Below are positions 12,415 to 20,078 of a stretch of 33,001 nucleotides of DNA, piece by piece. The notes under the pieces are model-generated. The model had not been told where the DNA came from and did not search any database. It was given only the letters and a program-made list of their open reading frames with translations. The DNA is from Parvularcula sp964556115 (GTDB lineage Bacteria; Pseudomonadota; Alphaproteobacteria; Caulobacterales; Parvularculaceae): NCBI GenBank assembly GCA_964556115.1, contig CAZKVC010000020.1:1-33001 (forward strand). Direction: 5' to 3'. A program made the translations under genes and the position numbers. The stretch's first letter is position 1. Every line of letters begins with the position of its first letter.

Positions 12415-13359
12415 ATGTCCGTTACGGAACGTCAGCAGATGCGCAAGACGCAGCACCGGCCCCAGCCGCTGCCGGCGCAGCACCAGGCGCGCACGGGTCT
12501 GATTGGCAAGAAGCTGGGCATGACCCGCCTTTACACCGCCGAAGGTACCCACGTCCCAGTGACGGTGGTCAGCCTCGAGAACTGCCAGGTCGTCAGTCAT
12601 CGCACTGAAGAGCGCGACGGCTATAATGCGCTGCAGCTCGGCGCGGGAACAGCCAAGGTGAAACGCGTCTCGAAACCGATGCGCGGCCACTTCGCGAAAG
12701 CCAAGGTCGAACCCAAGCGCAAGCTTGCGGAATTCCGCGTGCCGAACGATGCAATGATCGACATCGGCGCGACCATGACCGCGGATCACTTCGTCGCCGG
12801 CCAACGGGTCGATGTTGTCGGCACCTCGATCGGCAAGGGTTTTGCGGGCGCCATGAAACGGCACAATTTTGGCGGCCTTCGCGCGTCGCATGGTGTGTCG
12901 ATCTCGCACCGCTCGCATGGCTCGACTGGTCAGTGCCAGGACCCCGGCAAGGTGTTCAAGGGCAAGAAGATGGCCGGTCACATGGGCGATGTGCGCGTGA
13001 CCACTCAAAACCTCGAAGTCGTCAAGACGGACGTTGCCCGCGGTCTTCTCATGATCAAAGGCGCGGTTCCCGGGTCGGCTGGCTCATGGATCCTGATCAA
13101 GGACGCAATCAAGCGGCCGCTTCCCGAGGATGCACCGCGCCCCGGCGCGTTCGCGGCTCCGAACGAGGAAGTCGAAGCCAAGGAAGAAGAATCGCTGCTC
13201 GCCGACGCTGGCGACAAGAAGCCGGTGGGCGCCTATGACGCTCCCGTCCCGGCGGAAGGCGAAGAAGAGAACGACGCCAAGGCCCCTGATGCGGTCGACG
13301 GCGCTGAAATGGACGGTGCCGGCGGCGGCGCCGATGCAGGATCGGGAGACAAGGGCTGA
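12415..13359 (+). CDS. rplC: Large subunit ribosomal protein L3 (uL3) with long N- and C-terminal extensions
   Basis: Early-assembly 50S protein that reaches towards the peptidyl-transferase centre. The core (residues about 26-234) is typical: ARTGLIGKKLGMTRLY, the GKGFAGAMKRHNF segment, the HGSTGQCQDPGKVFKGKKMAG loop and WILIKDAIKRPLP. The protein is 314 residues, against about 210 for E. coli L3. Some 25 polar N-terminal residues precede the core; an internal ATG (Met9) is a possible alternative start. About 80 residues follow it, rich in Glu, Asp, Ala and Gly (for example KEEESLLADAGDKK and AEGEEENDAKAP). Acidic or Ala-rich L3 tails occur in other alphaproteobacteria; this one looks long. 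Its TGA overlaps the rplD ATG by one base. Confidence 0.97.
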   Translation: MSVTERQQMRKTQHRPQPLPAQHQARTGLIGKKLGMTRLYTAEGTHVPVTVVSLENCQVVSHRTEERDGYNALQLGAGTAKVKRVSKPMRGHFAKAKVEPKRKLAEFRVPNDAMIDIGATMTADHFVAGQRVDVVGTSIGKGFAGAMKRHNFGGLRASHGVSISHRSHGSTGQCQDPGKVFKGKKMAGHMGDVRVTTQNLEVVKTDVARGLLMIKGAVPGSAGSWILIKDAIKRPLPEDAPRPGAFAAPNEEVEAKEEESLLADAGDKKPVGAYDAPVPAEGEEENDAKAPDAVDGAEMDGAGGGADAGSGDKG

Positions 13360-13976
13360 TGGAAGTCGACGTCATCACGCTCGGCGCGGAGAAGTCCGGC
13401 GCGGCTTCGCTCAAGGACGAGATCTTCGGCCTCGAGCCCCGCACGGATCTCCTGCACCGTTATGTCGTGTGGCAGCTGGCGAAACGCCAGCAGGGCACGC
13501 ACAAGACCAAGGAACGCGGCGAGGTTGCCGGTTCCACCAAGAAGATCGTTCGTCAGAAAGGCTCCGGCGGCGCCCGTCACGGCAACAAGAAGGCTCCGCA
13601 GTTCCGCGGCGGCGGCAAGGCTCACGGCCCCCGCGTCCGCAGCCATGCGATCGACCTTCCCAAGAAGGTCCGTAAGCTGGCCCTACGCCATGCGCTTTCG
13701 GCCAAACAGGGTGCCGGTGAGCTCGTCGTGATCGATGATGCGAAGCTCGATACGCCGAAGACGTCGGCGTTGATCAGCAAGCTCAAGCATCATGGGCTGA
13801 ACAGTGCTCTGATTATGGACGGCACCTTCGACGAGAATTTCGTCAGGGCAGCCCGGAACATCGACGGCGTGAACGTGCTGCCGGTGGCTGGTGCCAACGT
13901 CTATGACATCCTGAAGCACGACAAACTGGTCCTGACCAAATCCGCGGTCGAAGGACTGGAAGCGAGGCTGGCATGA
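13359..13976 (+). CDS. rplD: Large subunit ribosomal protein L4 (uL4)
   Basis: Binds domain I of 23S rRNA and sends a loop into the nascent-peptide tunnel. The 205 residues are the usual length. The extended basic tunnel loop spans about residues 44-95, with QKGSGGARHGNKKAPQFRGG as its core. The globular part ends with NVYDILKHDKLVLTKSAVE. In E. coli L4 represses the S10 operon through the leader; no equivalent structure could be identified here. The start overlaps the rplC stop (TGATG) and the stop overlaps the rplW start (ATGA). Confidence 0.97.
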   Translation: MEVDVITLGAEKSGAASLKDEIFGLEPRTDLLHRYVVWQLAKRQQGTHKTKERGEVAGSTKKIVRQKGSGGARHGNKKAPQFRGGGKAHGPRVRSHAIDLPKKVRKLALRHALSAKQGAGELVVIDDAKLDTPKTSALISKLKHHGLNSALIMDGTFDENFVRAARNIDGVNVLPVAGANVYDILKHDKLVLTKSAVEGLEARLA

Positions 13977-14272
13977 CCGACGTCACCGCCAAACATTACG
14001 ACACCCTGACCGCTCCGGTGATTACCGAGAAGGCGACTTTGGGTGCCGAACACAATCAATACGTCTTCAAGGTGCCGCTCAAGGCAACCAAGCCGGAGAT
14101 TGCGGAAGCGGTCGAGGCGCTGTTCGATGTCAAGGTGAAAGCGGTCAATACGCTGATCAACAAAGGCAAGAGCAAGCGTTTTCGCGGCCGTCCCTACACC
14201 CGGTCGGACGTGAAGAAAGCAATGGTCACCCTAGAGGATGGCCATTCGATCGACGTGACCACGGGGCTTTGA
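13973..14272 (+). CDS. rplW: Large subunit ribosomal protein L23 (uL23)
   Basis: Located at the exit of the nascent-chain tunnel, where it is the main docking point for trigger factor and SRP. The 99-residue length is normal. Recognised by YDTLTAPVITEKATLGAE near the N-terminus, the VKAVNTLINKGKSKRFRGR basic loop and the final LEDGHSIDVTTGL. Its ATG overlaps the rplD TGA by four bases, so translation is probably coupled. rplB starts 4 bases after the stop. Confidence 0.97.
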   Translation: MTDVTAKHYDTLTAPVITEKATLGAEHNQYVFKVPLKATKPEIAEAVEALFDVKVKAVNTLINKGKSKRFRGRPYTRSDVKKAMVTLEDGHSIDVTTGL

Positions 14273-14276
14273 GACT

Positions 14277-15116
14277 ATGGCACTGAAGACATATAATCCG
14301 ACCTCCCCGGGCCGCCGTACCCTGGTTACCGTTGACCGCAAGGGTCTCTGGAAAGGCCGCCCGGAGAAGAAACTCACCGAGGGCCTGACCAATAGCGGCG
14401 GGCGCAACAATTACGGGCGGATCACCGCGCGGCGGCAGGGCGGCGGAGCGAAGAAGCTTTATCGTCTGGTCGATTTCAAGCGGCAGCGTTACGACGCCAT
14501 CGCTGAAGTCGTGCGCCTCGAATACGATCCGAACCGGACCGCGTTCATCGCGCTGATCGAATATGGCGACGGCGTACGGGCCTATATCCTCGCGCCGCAG
14601 CGTCTGCAGGAGGGCGATAAGGTCGTCTCCGGCGACCGCGTCGACGTGAAGCCGGGCAACGCGATGCCGCTCAAGAACATCCCGGTCGGCACGATCGTCC
14701 ACAACGTCGAGCTCAAGCCCCTCAAAGGCGGCCAGCTTGCGCGATCGGCGGGTGCCTACGTGCAGCTCGTCGGCCGCGATGGCGATTATGCTCAGATCCG
14801 GCTCAAATCCGGTGAAGTCCGCTTGGTCCACGGTGACTGCCGGGCGACCATCGGTGCGGTCTCCAATCCGGATCATTCCAACAGGGTGCTTGGCAAAGCC
14901 GGCCGCAAGCGTCATATGGGCAAACGCCCGGCGGTGCGCGGTGTTGCGATGAACCCCATCGATCACCCGCATGGCGGTGGTGAAGGCCGGACTTCGGGCG
15001 GCCGCCATCCTGTCACCCCGTGGGGCAAACCCACTAAAGGCAAGCGCACGCGCAGCAATAAAGAGACCGATCGTCTCATTATTCGCTCGCGTCACGCGAA
15101 ACGGAAAGGACGCTAA
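14277..15116 (+). CDS. rplB: Large subunit ribosomal protein L2 (uL2)
   Basis: Highly conserved 23S-binding protein needed for subunit association and peptidyl-transferase assembly. The protein is 279 residues. Signatures: the N-terminal ALKTYNPTSPGRR, GRITARRQGGGAKKLYRLVDFKR, the SH3-like LEYDPNRTAFIALI stretch, and the C-terminal AMNPIDHPHGGGEGR segment. The last contains the conserved histidine near the peptidyl-transferase centre. The basic tail is complete. Three bases separate it from rpsS. Confidence 0.98.
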   Translation: MALKTYNPTSPGRRTLVTVDRKGLWKGRPEKKLTEGLTNSGGRNNYGRITARRQGGGAKKLYRLVDFKRQRYDAIAEVVRLEYDPNRTAFIALIEYGDGVRAYILAPQRLQEGDKVVSGDRVDVKPGNAMPLKNIPVGTIVHNVELKPLKGGQLARSAGAYVQLVGRDGDYAQIRLKSGEVRLVHGDCRATIGAVSNPDHSNRVLGKAGRKRHMGKRPAVRGVAMNPIDHPHGGGEGRTSGGRHPVTPWGKPTKGKRTRSNKETDRLIIRSRHAKRKGR

Positions 15117-15119
15117 GCG

Positions 15120-15398
15120 ATGCCGCGTTCCGTATGGAAAGGACCTTTCGTCGATCGGTACCTCCTCAAGAAGGCGGCCGAGGCTGGCGAGGGGAAACAC
15201 AAGGGCGGGATCAAGACCTGGTCCCGTCGGTCGACAATCCTGCCGAATTTCATCGGTCTGACGTTCAACGTCTATAACGGCCAGAAATTCATCCCGGTGC
15301 ATGTCACCGAGGACATGGTGGGCCACAAGCTCGGTGAGTTCAGCCCGACCCGGACCTATTACGGTCACGGTGCGGATAAGAAGGCGAAGCGGCGCTAA
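15120..15398 (+). CDS. rpsS: Small subunit ribosomal protein S19 (uS19)
   Basis: 30S head protein that contacts S13 and the intersubunit bridges. The 92-residue product has the conserved start MPRSVWKGPFVDRYLL, TWSRRSTILPNFIGLTFNVYNG in the middle and LGEFSPTRTYYGHGADKKAKRR at the end. Normal length, directly after rplB and 2 bases before rplV. Confidence 0.97.
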   Translation: MPRSVWKGPFVDRYLLKKAAEAGEGKHKGGIKTWSRRSTILPNFIGLTFNVYNGQKFIPVHVTEDMVGHKLGEFSPTRTYYGHGADKKAKRR

Positions 15399-15400
15399 TC

Positions 15401-15778
15401 ATGGGACAGATGAAAAACCCCGTTCGCCGCGAAGAGGATCAGGCCGTCGCCAAGGGGCGGATGATCAAGACCTCGCCGCAGAAGCTGAACCTCGTCGCGC
15501 AGACGATCCGCGGCATGCGGGTGGAACGCGCGCTCAACGAGCTCGAGTTCTCCCGCAAGCGTGTCGCTCGCGAGGTCAAGGCCGTGCTCGAGAGTGCGAT
15601 CGCCAATGCCGAAAACAACCACGACCTCGATATCGACAATCTGATCGTCGAGGAAGCGTTTGTCGGCAAGAACCTGGTGATGAAGCGCTTCCGTCCTCGT
15701 GCCCGCGGCCGCGTCGGACGCATCAAGAAGCCGTTCGCCGAGATCACTATCAAATTGCGTGAGAAGGAGACTGCCTGA
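15401..15778 (+). CDS. rplV: Large subunit ribosomal protein L22 (uL22)
   Basis: Contacts all 23S rRNA domains and lines the tunnel opposite L4. The protein is 125 residues, with the SPQKLNLVAQTIRGMRVERA helix region, a VEEAFVGKNLVMKRFRPRA stretch and the tunnel beta-hairpin RGRVGRIKKPFAEITI near residues 102-117. No insertion or deletion of the kind selected by macrolides is apparent. The TGA overlaps the rpsC ATG (TGATG). Confidence 0.97.
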   Translation: MGQMKNPVRREEDQAVAKGRMIKTSPQKLNLVAQTIRGMRVERALNELEFSRKRVAREVKAVLESAIANAENNHDLDIDNLIVEEAFVGKNLVMKRFRPRARGRVGRIKKPFAEITIKLREKETA

Positions 15779-16503
15779 TGGGTCAGAAGGTTAACCCGAT
15801 CGGTCTCCGTCTGGGGATCAACCGCACCTGGGACAGCCGCTGGTATGCGGACAAGGGTTCTTATGGCGACCTGCTCCATGAGGATCTGAAGATCCGTAAC
15901 CACCTGCTCAAGAAACTGTCGAACGCCGGTGTGTCGAAGATCGTTATCGAGCGTCCGCACAAGAAATGCCGCGTCACCATCTACTCGGCCCGTCCGGGTG
16001 TGGTGATCGGCAAGAAGGGCGCCGACATTGAGAAGCTCCGTCAGGAACTCTCACGGATGTCGAGTTCGGAGACGGTTCTCAACATCGTCGAGATCCGGAA
16101 GCCCGAAACCGACGCGACCCTGGTGGCCGAGAACATCGCCCAACAGCTCGAGCGCCGGGCCAGCTTCCGGCGTGCGATGAAGCGTGCGATGCAGACCGCC
16201 ATGCGCATGGGTGCCCTCGGCATCCGCGTGAACTGTGCCGGCCGCCTCGGCGGTGCGGAGATCGCCCGGACCGAATGGTACCGCGAAGGGCGGGTGCCGC
16301 TTCACACGCTTCGCGCAGACATCGACTACGGAACCGCCACCGCCCGGACCACCTATGGTGCCATCGGCATCAAGGTCTGGATTTTCAAAGGCGAAATTCT
16401 GGATCACGACCCGATGGCCCATGAGCGCCGTCTGATCGAGAGCCAGACCGGCGGTCCGCAAATGAATCGCGAGCGCCGACCGCGCCGCCGCGAAAACGCA
16501 TAG
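15778..16503 (+). CDS. rpsC: Small subunit ribosomal protein S3 (uS3)
   Basis: Forms part of the mRNA entry channel and its helicase activity. The 241-residue protein starts MGQKVNPIGLRLGINRTWDS and has a KH domain with the GKKG loop at 78-81 (RPGVVIGKKGADIEKL). The C-terminal domain contains GALGIRVNCAGRLGGAEIAR and the DYGTATARTTYGAIGIKVWI strands. It ends in a basic tail. Normal for the family, 9 bases before rplP. Confidence 0.98.
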   Translation: MGQKVNPIGLRLGINRTWDSRWYADKGSYGDLLHEDLKIRNHLLKKLSNAGVSKIVIERPHKKCRVTIYSARPGVVIGKKGADIEKLRQELSRMSSSETVLNIVEIRKPETDATLVAENIAQQLERRASFRRAMKRAMQTAMRMGALGIRVNCAGRLGGAEIARTEWYREGRVPLHTLRADIDYGTATARTTYGAIGIKVWIFKGEILDHDPMAHERRLIESQTGGPQMNRERRPRRRENA

Positions 16504-16512
16504 AGGCAAGAG

Positions 16513-16932
16513 ATGCTACAGCCGAAACGGACGAAGTTCCGTAAACAGCATAAAGGCCGGATCAAGGGCACCGCGAAGGGCGGCACCGAGCTCAACTTCG
16601 GTTCCTATGGCCTCAAGGCCGTGGAGCCCGAACGCGTCACCGCTCGCCAGATCGAAGCCACCCGTCGTGCCATCACCCGCCACATGAAGCGGGCAGGTCG
16701 CGTCTGGATCCGTATCTTCCCGGACGTCCCCGTCACGGCGAAGCCGACGGAGGTCCGGATGGGTAAGGGTAAGGGTTCGGTTGACCGTTGGGTCGCCAAG
16801 GTGAAGCCTGGCCGGATCATGTTCGAAATTGACGGTGTGCCGGAACCGGTCGCGCGGGAAGCCCTGTCGCTTGGCGCGGCGAAGCTTCCGATCAAGACCC
16901 GCATCGTCAAGCGGATCGGGGAGAGTGCCTGA
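16513..16932 (+). CDS. rplP: Large subunit ribosomal protein L16 (uL16)
   Basis: Positions the A-site tRNA acceptor end on the 50S subunit. The 139 residues are typical: MLQPKRTKFRKQHKGR, GSYGLKAVEPERVTARQIEA, the RVWIRIFPDVPVTAKPTEVRMG loop, GKGSVDRWVAKVKPGRIMFE and AKLPIKTRIVKR. An AGAGGCAAGAG ribosome site precedes the ATG. Its TGA overlaps the rpmC start by one base. Confidence 0.98.
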   Translation: MLQPKRTKFRKQHKGRIKGTAKGGTELNFGSYGLKAVEPERVTARQIEATRRAITRHMKRAGRVWIRIFPDVPVTAKPTEVRMGKGKGSVDRWVAKVKPGRIMFEIDGVPEPVAREALSLGAAKLPIKTRIVKRIGESA

Positions 16933-17225
16933 TGAACGCGCAAGATGTTCGTGACCTGAGCGACGATGAGCTCAGCAGCAAGCTTCTCGAGCTCAAGAAA
17001 GAGCAGTTCAACCTGCGCTTTCAGCGGGCTTCCGGCCAACTTGAGAAGACCGACCGTGTGCAGGAGGTGCGCCGCAGCATCGCCCGGATCAAGACTGTCC
17101 AGACGCAGCGCCGTTCCGATGCTGAAGCGCCCGCTCGTACCAAGCCCGAAGCGGCGAAGGACGAGGGCGGCAGCATCGCCGATCCGGCAACGCCCAACCT
17201 CGATGGGGTGACCAACAATGCCTAA
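16932..17225 (+). CDS. rpmC: Large subunit ribosomal protein L29 (uL29) with C-terminal extension
   Basis: Small two-helix protein at the tunnel exit beside L23. The core, residues 1 to about 63, is clear: DVRDLSDDELSSKLLELKKE, QFNLRFQRASGQLEKTDRVQ and VRRSIARIKTVQTQR. The usual protein ends there, at 63-70 residues. This one has 97, with an extra tail of about 33 residues rich in Ala, Asp, Glu and Pro and no predicted structure. The tail runs into the rpsQ start; the two genes overlap by 8 bases. The tail is read in a single open frame with normal codon choice, so it is probably real. Confidence 0.95.
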   Translation: MNAQDVRDLSDDELSSKLLELKKEQFNLRFQRASGQLEKTDRVQEVRRSIARIKTVQTQRRSDAEAPARTKPEAAKDEGGSIADPATPNLDGVTNNA

Positions 17226-17463
17226 GCGTATCCTGCAGGGACCTGTTGTTTCGGACAAGGGTGAGAAAACCGTTGTGGTTCGTGTGGACCGTAGCTATCT
17301 GCACCCGCTCCTCAAGAAGGTGGTCCGGCGCTCCAAGCGCTATCACGCTCACGACGAGGCGGGTTCCGCCAAGGTCGGCGATGTCGTCCAGATCATCGAG
17401 TGCGCGCCGAAGTCGAAGCTGAAGCGCTGGGAGCTTTACACGCCTGCCGCCGAAGAGGCGTAA
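17218..17463 (+). CDS. rpsQ: Small subunit ribosomal protein S17 (uS17)
   Basis: OB-fold protein bound to the 5' domain of 16S rRNA. The 81-residue length is normal. Motifs: KRILQGPVVSDKGEKTVVV, the RSKRYHAHDE loop and VGDVVQIIECAPKSKLKRWEL. The ATG lies inside the last codons of rpmC. It ends the S10 gene group; 59 bases without a gene separate it from rplN. Confidence 0.97.
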   Translation: MPKRILQGPVVSDKGEKTVVVRVDRSYLHPLLKKVVRRSKRYHAHDEAGSAKVGDVVQIIECAPKSKLKRWELYTPAAEEA

Positions 17464-17522
17464 GGCACAGGGTTTAAATGAGGTAGCACCCGGTTTCCCC
17501 GGGGCTGAATGGAGGATCGAAG

Positions 17523-17891
17523 ATGATCCAGATGCAGACGAACCTCGACGTCGCTGACAATAGCGGCGCCAAGAGGGTGCAGTGCATCAAGGTTCTTGGC
17601 GGGGCCAAGCGGAGATACGCGTCCGTCGGCGACATCATCGTGGTGTCGGTGAAGGAAGCCATGCCGCGTGGTCGCGTGAAAAAGGGCCAGGTGATGAAAG
17701 CTGTGGTGGTACGCACGGCCAAGGACATCAAGCGGCGTGACGGTTCCGTCATCCGTTTCGATGGCAATGCCGCCGTGATCGTCAACAACAACAAGGAGCC
17801 GATTGGCACCCGGATCTTCGGCCCGGTGACGCGCGAACTTCGCCGTTCCGGCCACATGAAGATCGTCAGCCTCGCTCCGGAGGTGCTGTAA
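17523..17891 (+). CDS. rplN: Large subunit ribosomal protein L14 (uL14)
   Basis: Sits at the subunit interface near bridge B8 and is the docking site of silencing factor RsfS. The 122 residues match the family exactly in length: MIQMQTNLDVADNSGAKRVQ, the basic IKRRDGSVIRFDGNAAVIV strand, and GTRIFGPVTRELR with the C-terminal LAPEVL. A strong ribosome site (GGAGGATCGAAG) precedes the ATG. In the 59-base gap before it, CCCGG and CCGGG can form a small hairpin around TTTCC, without a T tract. The stop overlaps the rplX start by one base (TAATG). Confidence 0.98.
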   Translation: MIQMQTNLDVADNSGAKRVQCIKVLGGAKRRYASVGDIIVVSVKEAMPRGRVKKGQVMKAVVVRTAKDIKRRDGSVIRFDGNAAVIVNNNKEPIGTRIFGPVTRELRRSGHMKIVSLAPEVL

Positions 17892-18205
17892 TGGCCGCGC
17901 GCATCAAGAAAGGCGACAAGGTCGTTGTCCTGTCCGGCAAGGACCGTGGTGCCGAAGGTGAAGTGCTGAAGGTCTTCCCGAAGGACGACCGCGTCCTCGT
18001 CCAGGGGTGCCAGATGATCACTAAGCACCAGAAGCCCACCCAGCAGTCCCAGGGCGGCATGCAGCGGACCGAGGCGCCGATCCACGTCTCCAACGTGGCG
18101 CTGAAGGATCCGAAGGACGGCAAGCCGACCCGCGTCGGGTTTGAAATCCGCGACGGCAAGAAAGTGCGCGTCGCCAAACGCTCGGGAGAAGTCATCGATG
18201 GCTGA
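17891..18205 (+). CDS. rplX: Large subunit ribosomal protein L24 (uL24)
   Basis: Assembly-initiating 50S protein with a KOW domain. The 104-residue product shows RIKKGDKVVVLSGKDRGAEG, which is the KOW motif, then VLVQGCQMITKHQKP and a C-terminal GFEIRDGKKVRVAKRSGE. Normal length. Its stop lies inside the rplE gene, overlapping by 8 bases, so the two are probably coupled. Confidence 0.97.
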   Translation: MAARIKKGDKVVVLSGKDRGAEGEVLKVFPKDDRVLVQGCQMITKHQKPTQQSQGGMQRTEAPIHVSNVALKDPKDGKPTRVGFEIRDGKKVRVAKRSGEVIDG

Positions 18206-18764
18206 TACCGCTGTTGAAAACTACGTCCCGCGCCTGAAGTCTCTCTACCGGGAGACCATTCGTGGCAAGTTGAAGGAAGAACTGCAGCTCGCCAACGAGA
18301 TGCAGATCCCCAAGCTCGACAAGGTCGTCCTGAACATGGGCGTCGGCGATGCGGTCAACGACCGCAAGTCGATCGACCAGGCGTTCTCGGAGATGCAGGC
18401 GATCGCCGGCCAGAAGCCGGTGGTGACCAAGGCAACCAAGTCGATCGCGGGCTTCAAGGTCCGGGAGGAGATGGCGCTGGGCGTCAAGGTGACCCTGCGC
18501 AAAGATCGTATGTGGGAGTTCGTCGACCGTCTCGTGACGATCGCGCTGCCCCGTGTGCGGGATTTCCGCGGTCTGAACCCGAAGAGCTTCGATGGTCGCG
18601 GCAACTTCGCCATGGGCCTGAAAGAGCACATCGTGTTCCCGGAGATCGACTACGACAAGGTCGAGACCCAACGCGGTATGGACATTATCGTCTGCACCAC
18701 GGCCGACAGTGACGAGCACGCCCGGGCGCTGCTCAAGGAACTCAATTTCCCCTTCCGCAAATAG
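18198..18764 (+). CDS. rplE: Large subunit ribosomal protein L5 (uL5)
   Basis: Binds 5S rRNA and contacts the P-site tRNA and S13. The open frame extends upstream to 18141, but ATG 18198 gives the family start (MADTAVENYVPRLKSLYRE) and 188 residues, so it is chosen. Landmarks: KLDKVVLNMGVGDAVND, AGQKPVVTKATKSIAGFKVR, RGLNPKSFDGRGNFAMGLKE and MDIIVCTTADSDEHARALL. No odd features. A 59-base gap with a hairpin separates it from rpsN. Confidence 0.97.
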   Translation: MADTAVENYVPRLKSLYRETIRGKLKEELQLANEMQIPKLDKVVLNMGVGDAVNDRKSIDQAFSEMQAIAGQKPVVTKATKSIAGFKVREEMALGVKVTLRKDRMWEFVDRLVTIALPRVRDFRGLNPKSFDGRGNFAMGLKEHIVFPEIDYDKVETQRGMDIIVCTTADSDEHARALLKELNFPFRK

Positions 18765-18783
18765 CGAAGGGCCACTTCGGTAC

Positions 18784-18801
18784 TTCCGTCAGCGGACGGA
18801 A
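18784..18801 (+). promoter_or_regulatory. Hairpin in the rplE-rpsN gap
   Basis: TTCCGTC (18784-18790) pairs perfectly with GACGGAA (18795-18801) around AGCG. No T tract follows, so termination is unlikely. It lies 22 bases before the rpsN start and might affect mRNA stability or rpsN translation. Confidence 0.3.
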
Positions 18802-18823
18802 AAGGCCGGAAAGGAGAAGATGA

Positions 18824-19129
18824 ATGGCTAAGAAGTCGATGATCGAGCGCGACGTGAAGCGTCGTCGTCTCGCCAAGAAATGGGACGCCCGGCGCGAACG
18901 TCTGAAGGACGTGATGCGTTCGGAGGACACTTCGCCCGAGGACAAGTTCAAGGCGGCGATGCAGCTTGCGGAAATTCCGCGCAACGCTTCGAAGACCCGG
19001 ATCCGTAACCGCTGCCTGGTCACCGGCCGTCCCCGTGGTTACTACCGTAAGCTGAAGATGTCGCGGATCGCGCTGCGTGAGCTTGGCTCGCTGGGCAAGA
19101 TTCCCGGCCTCGTCAAATCGAGCTGGTAA
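18824..19129 (+). CDS. rpsN: Small subunit ribosomal protein S14 (uS14), zinc-free long form
   Basis: 30S head protein. At 101 residues, with a single cysteine (RNRCLVTGRPRGYYRK) and no CxxC pairs, it is the long zinc-independent type. The start is MAKKSMIERDVKRRRLAKK; the end is LGKIPGLVKSSW. AAGGAGAAG ends 5 bases before ATG 18824. Another ATG at 18820, in a different frame, encodes only Met-Asn-Gly before a stop that overlaps the real start. Confidence 0.97.
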   Translation: MAKKSMIERDVKRRRLAKKWDARRERLKDVMRSEDTSPEDKFKAAMQLAEIPRNASKTRIRNRCLVTGRPRGYYRKLKMSRIALRELGSLGKIPGLVKSSW

Positions 19130-19141
19130 GGACACGATCGA

Positions 19142-19540
19142 ATGACCATCAGTGATCCGCTCGGTGATATGCTCACCCGCATCCGCAACGCGCAGATGCG
19201 TGGCATGTCCAAGGCCTCCACGCCCGCATCGAAGCTTCGCCAGCGCGTCCTTGACGTGCTCGAGGCCGAAGGTTTCATCCGCGGCTACACCCGCGTCGAG
19301 CACGAGAATAACAAGGCCGATCTCGAGATCGAGCTGAAGTATTTCGATGGCGACCCGGTGATCTCGAAGATCCGCCGGATCTCCAAGCCCGGCCGCCGCG
19401 TTTATTCTTCCGTCAAGGACATCGAGCCCGTTCGCAACGGTCTCGGCATCTCGATCCTATCCACCCCGAAGGGTGTGATGTCCGATGCCGTGGCGCGTGA
19501 GCAGAATGTCGGCGGCGAAGTCCTCTGCCAGGTGTATTGA
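19142..19540 (+). CDS. rpsH: Small subunit ribosomal protein S8 (uS8)
   Basis: Central-domain 16S rRNA-binding protein, and in E. coli the translational repressor of the spc operon. The 132 residues are standard: DPLGDMLTRIRNAQMRG, IEGFIRGY-type segment (AEGFIRGYTRVE), RRISKPGRRVYSSVKDI and the C-terminal VGGEVLCQVY. No S8 target structure could be identified in the preceding mRNA. It is 2 bases before rplF. Confidence 0.97.
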   Translation: MTISDPLGDMLTRIRNAQMRGMSKASTPASKLRQRVLDVLEAEGFIRGYTRVEHENNKADLEIELKYFDGDPVISKIRRISKPGRRVYSSVKDIEPVRNGLGISILSTPKGVMSDAVAREQNVGGEVLCQVY

Positions 19541-19542
19541 TC

Positions 19543-20076
19543 ATGTCGCGCATCGGTAAGAGACCCGTTCCCGTTCCCTCTGGCGTCGATGCCAAGATCG
19601 ATGGTCAGAGGGTTTCCGTCAAAGGTTCGAAGGGCCAGCTGGAGTTTGTCGTCAACGAGCTTTGCCTCGTGGAGATGGCGGATGAGGGCGTGAAGGTGAC
19701 CCCCGTCAACAAGAGCCAGGAGGCGCGTTCGATGTGGGGCATGAGCCGCACGCAGATTGCGAACCTCTTCGAAGGTGTCACGAACGGTTTCACCCGCAAG
19801 CTCGAGCTGGTCGGGGTCGGTTACCGCGCCCAGATGAAGGGCAAGACCCTGGTCCTGGCGCTCGGCTACAGCCACGATGTTGAGTTCGAGCCTCCGCAGG
19901 GCATCGAGATCAAATGTCCGAAGCCGACCGAGATCGAGATCTCTGGCATCGACAAGCAGGTCGTTGGTGAAACGGCCGCGAAGATCCGCAGCTTCCGTCC
20001 GCCGGAACCCTATAAGGGCAAGGGCGTGAAGTATCAGGGCGAATACATCTTCCGCAAGGAAGGGAAGAAGAAGTAA
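19543..20076 (+). CDS. rplF: Large subunit ribosomal protein L6 (uL6)
   Basis: Two-domain 50S protein near the factor-binding site. ATG 19543 gives the conserved MSRIGKRPVPVPSGVD start and 177 residues; a slightly longer frame from an ATT is not supported. Both repeats of the fold are present: VSVKGSKGQLEFVV in the first, VGVGYRAQMKGKTLVLALGY in the second. The end is RPPEPYKGKGVKYQGEYIFRK. rplR begins 2 bases later. Confidence 0.97.
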   Translation: MSRIGKRPVPVPSGVDAKIDGQRVSVKGSKGQLEFVVNELCLVEMADEGVKVTPVNKSQEARSMWGMSRTQIANLFEGVTNGFTRKLELVGVGYRAQMKGKTLVLALGYSHDVEFEPPQGIEIKCPKPTEIEISGIDKQVVGETAAKIRSFRPPEPYKGKGVKYQGEYIFRKEGKKK

Positions 20077-20078
20077 CC

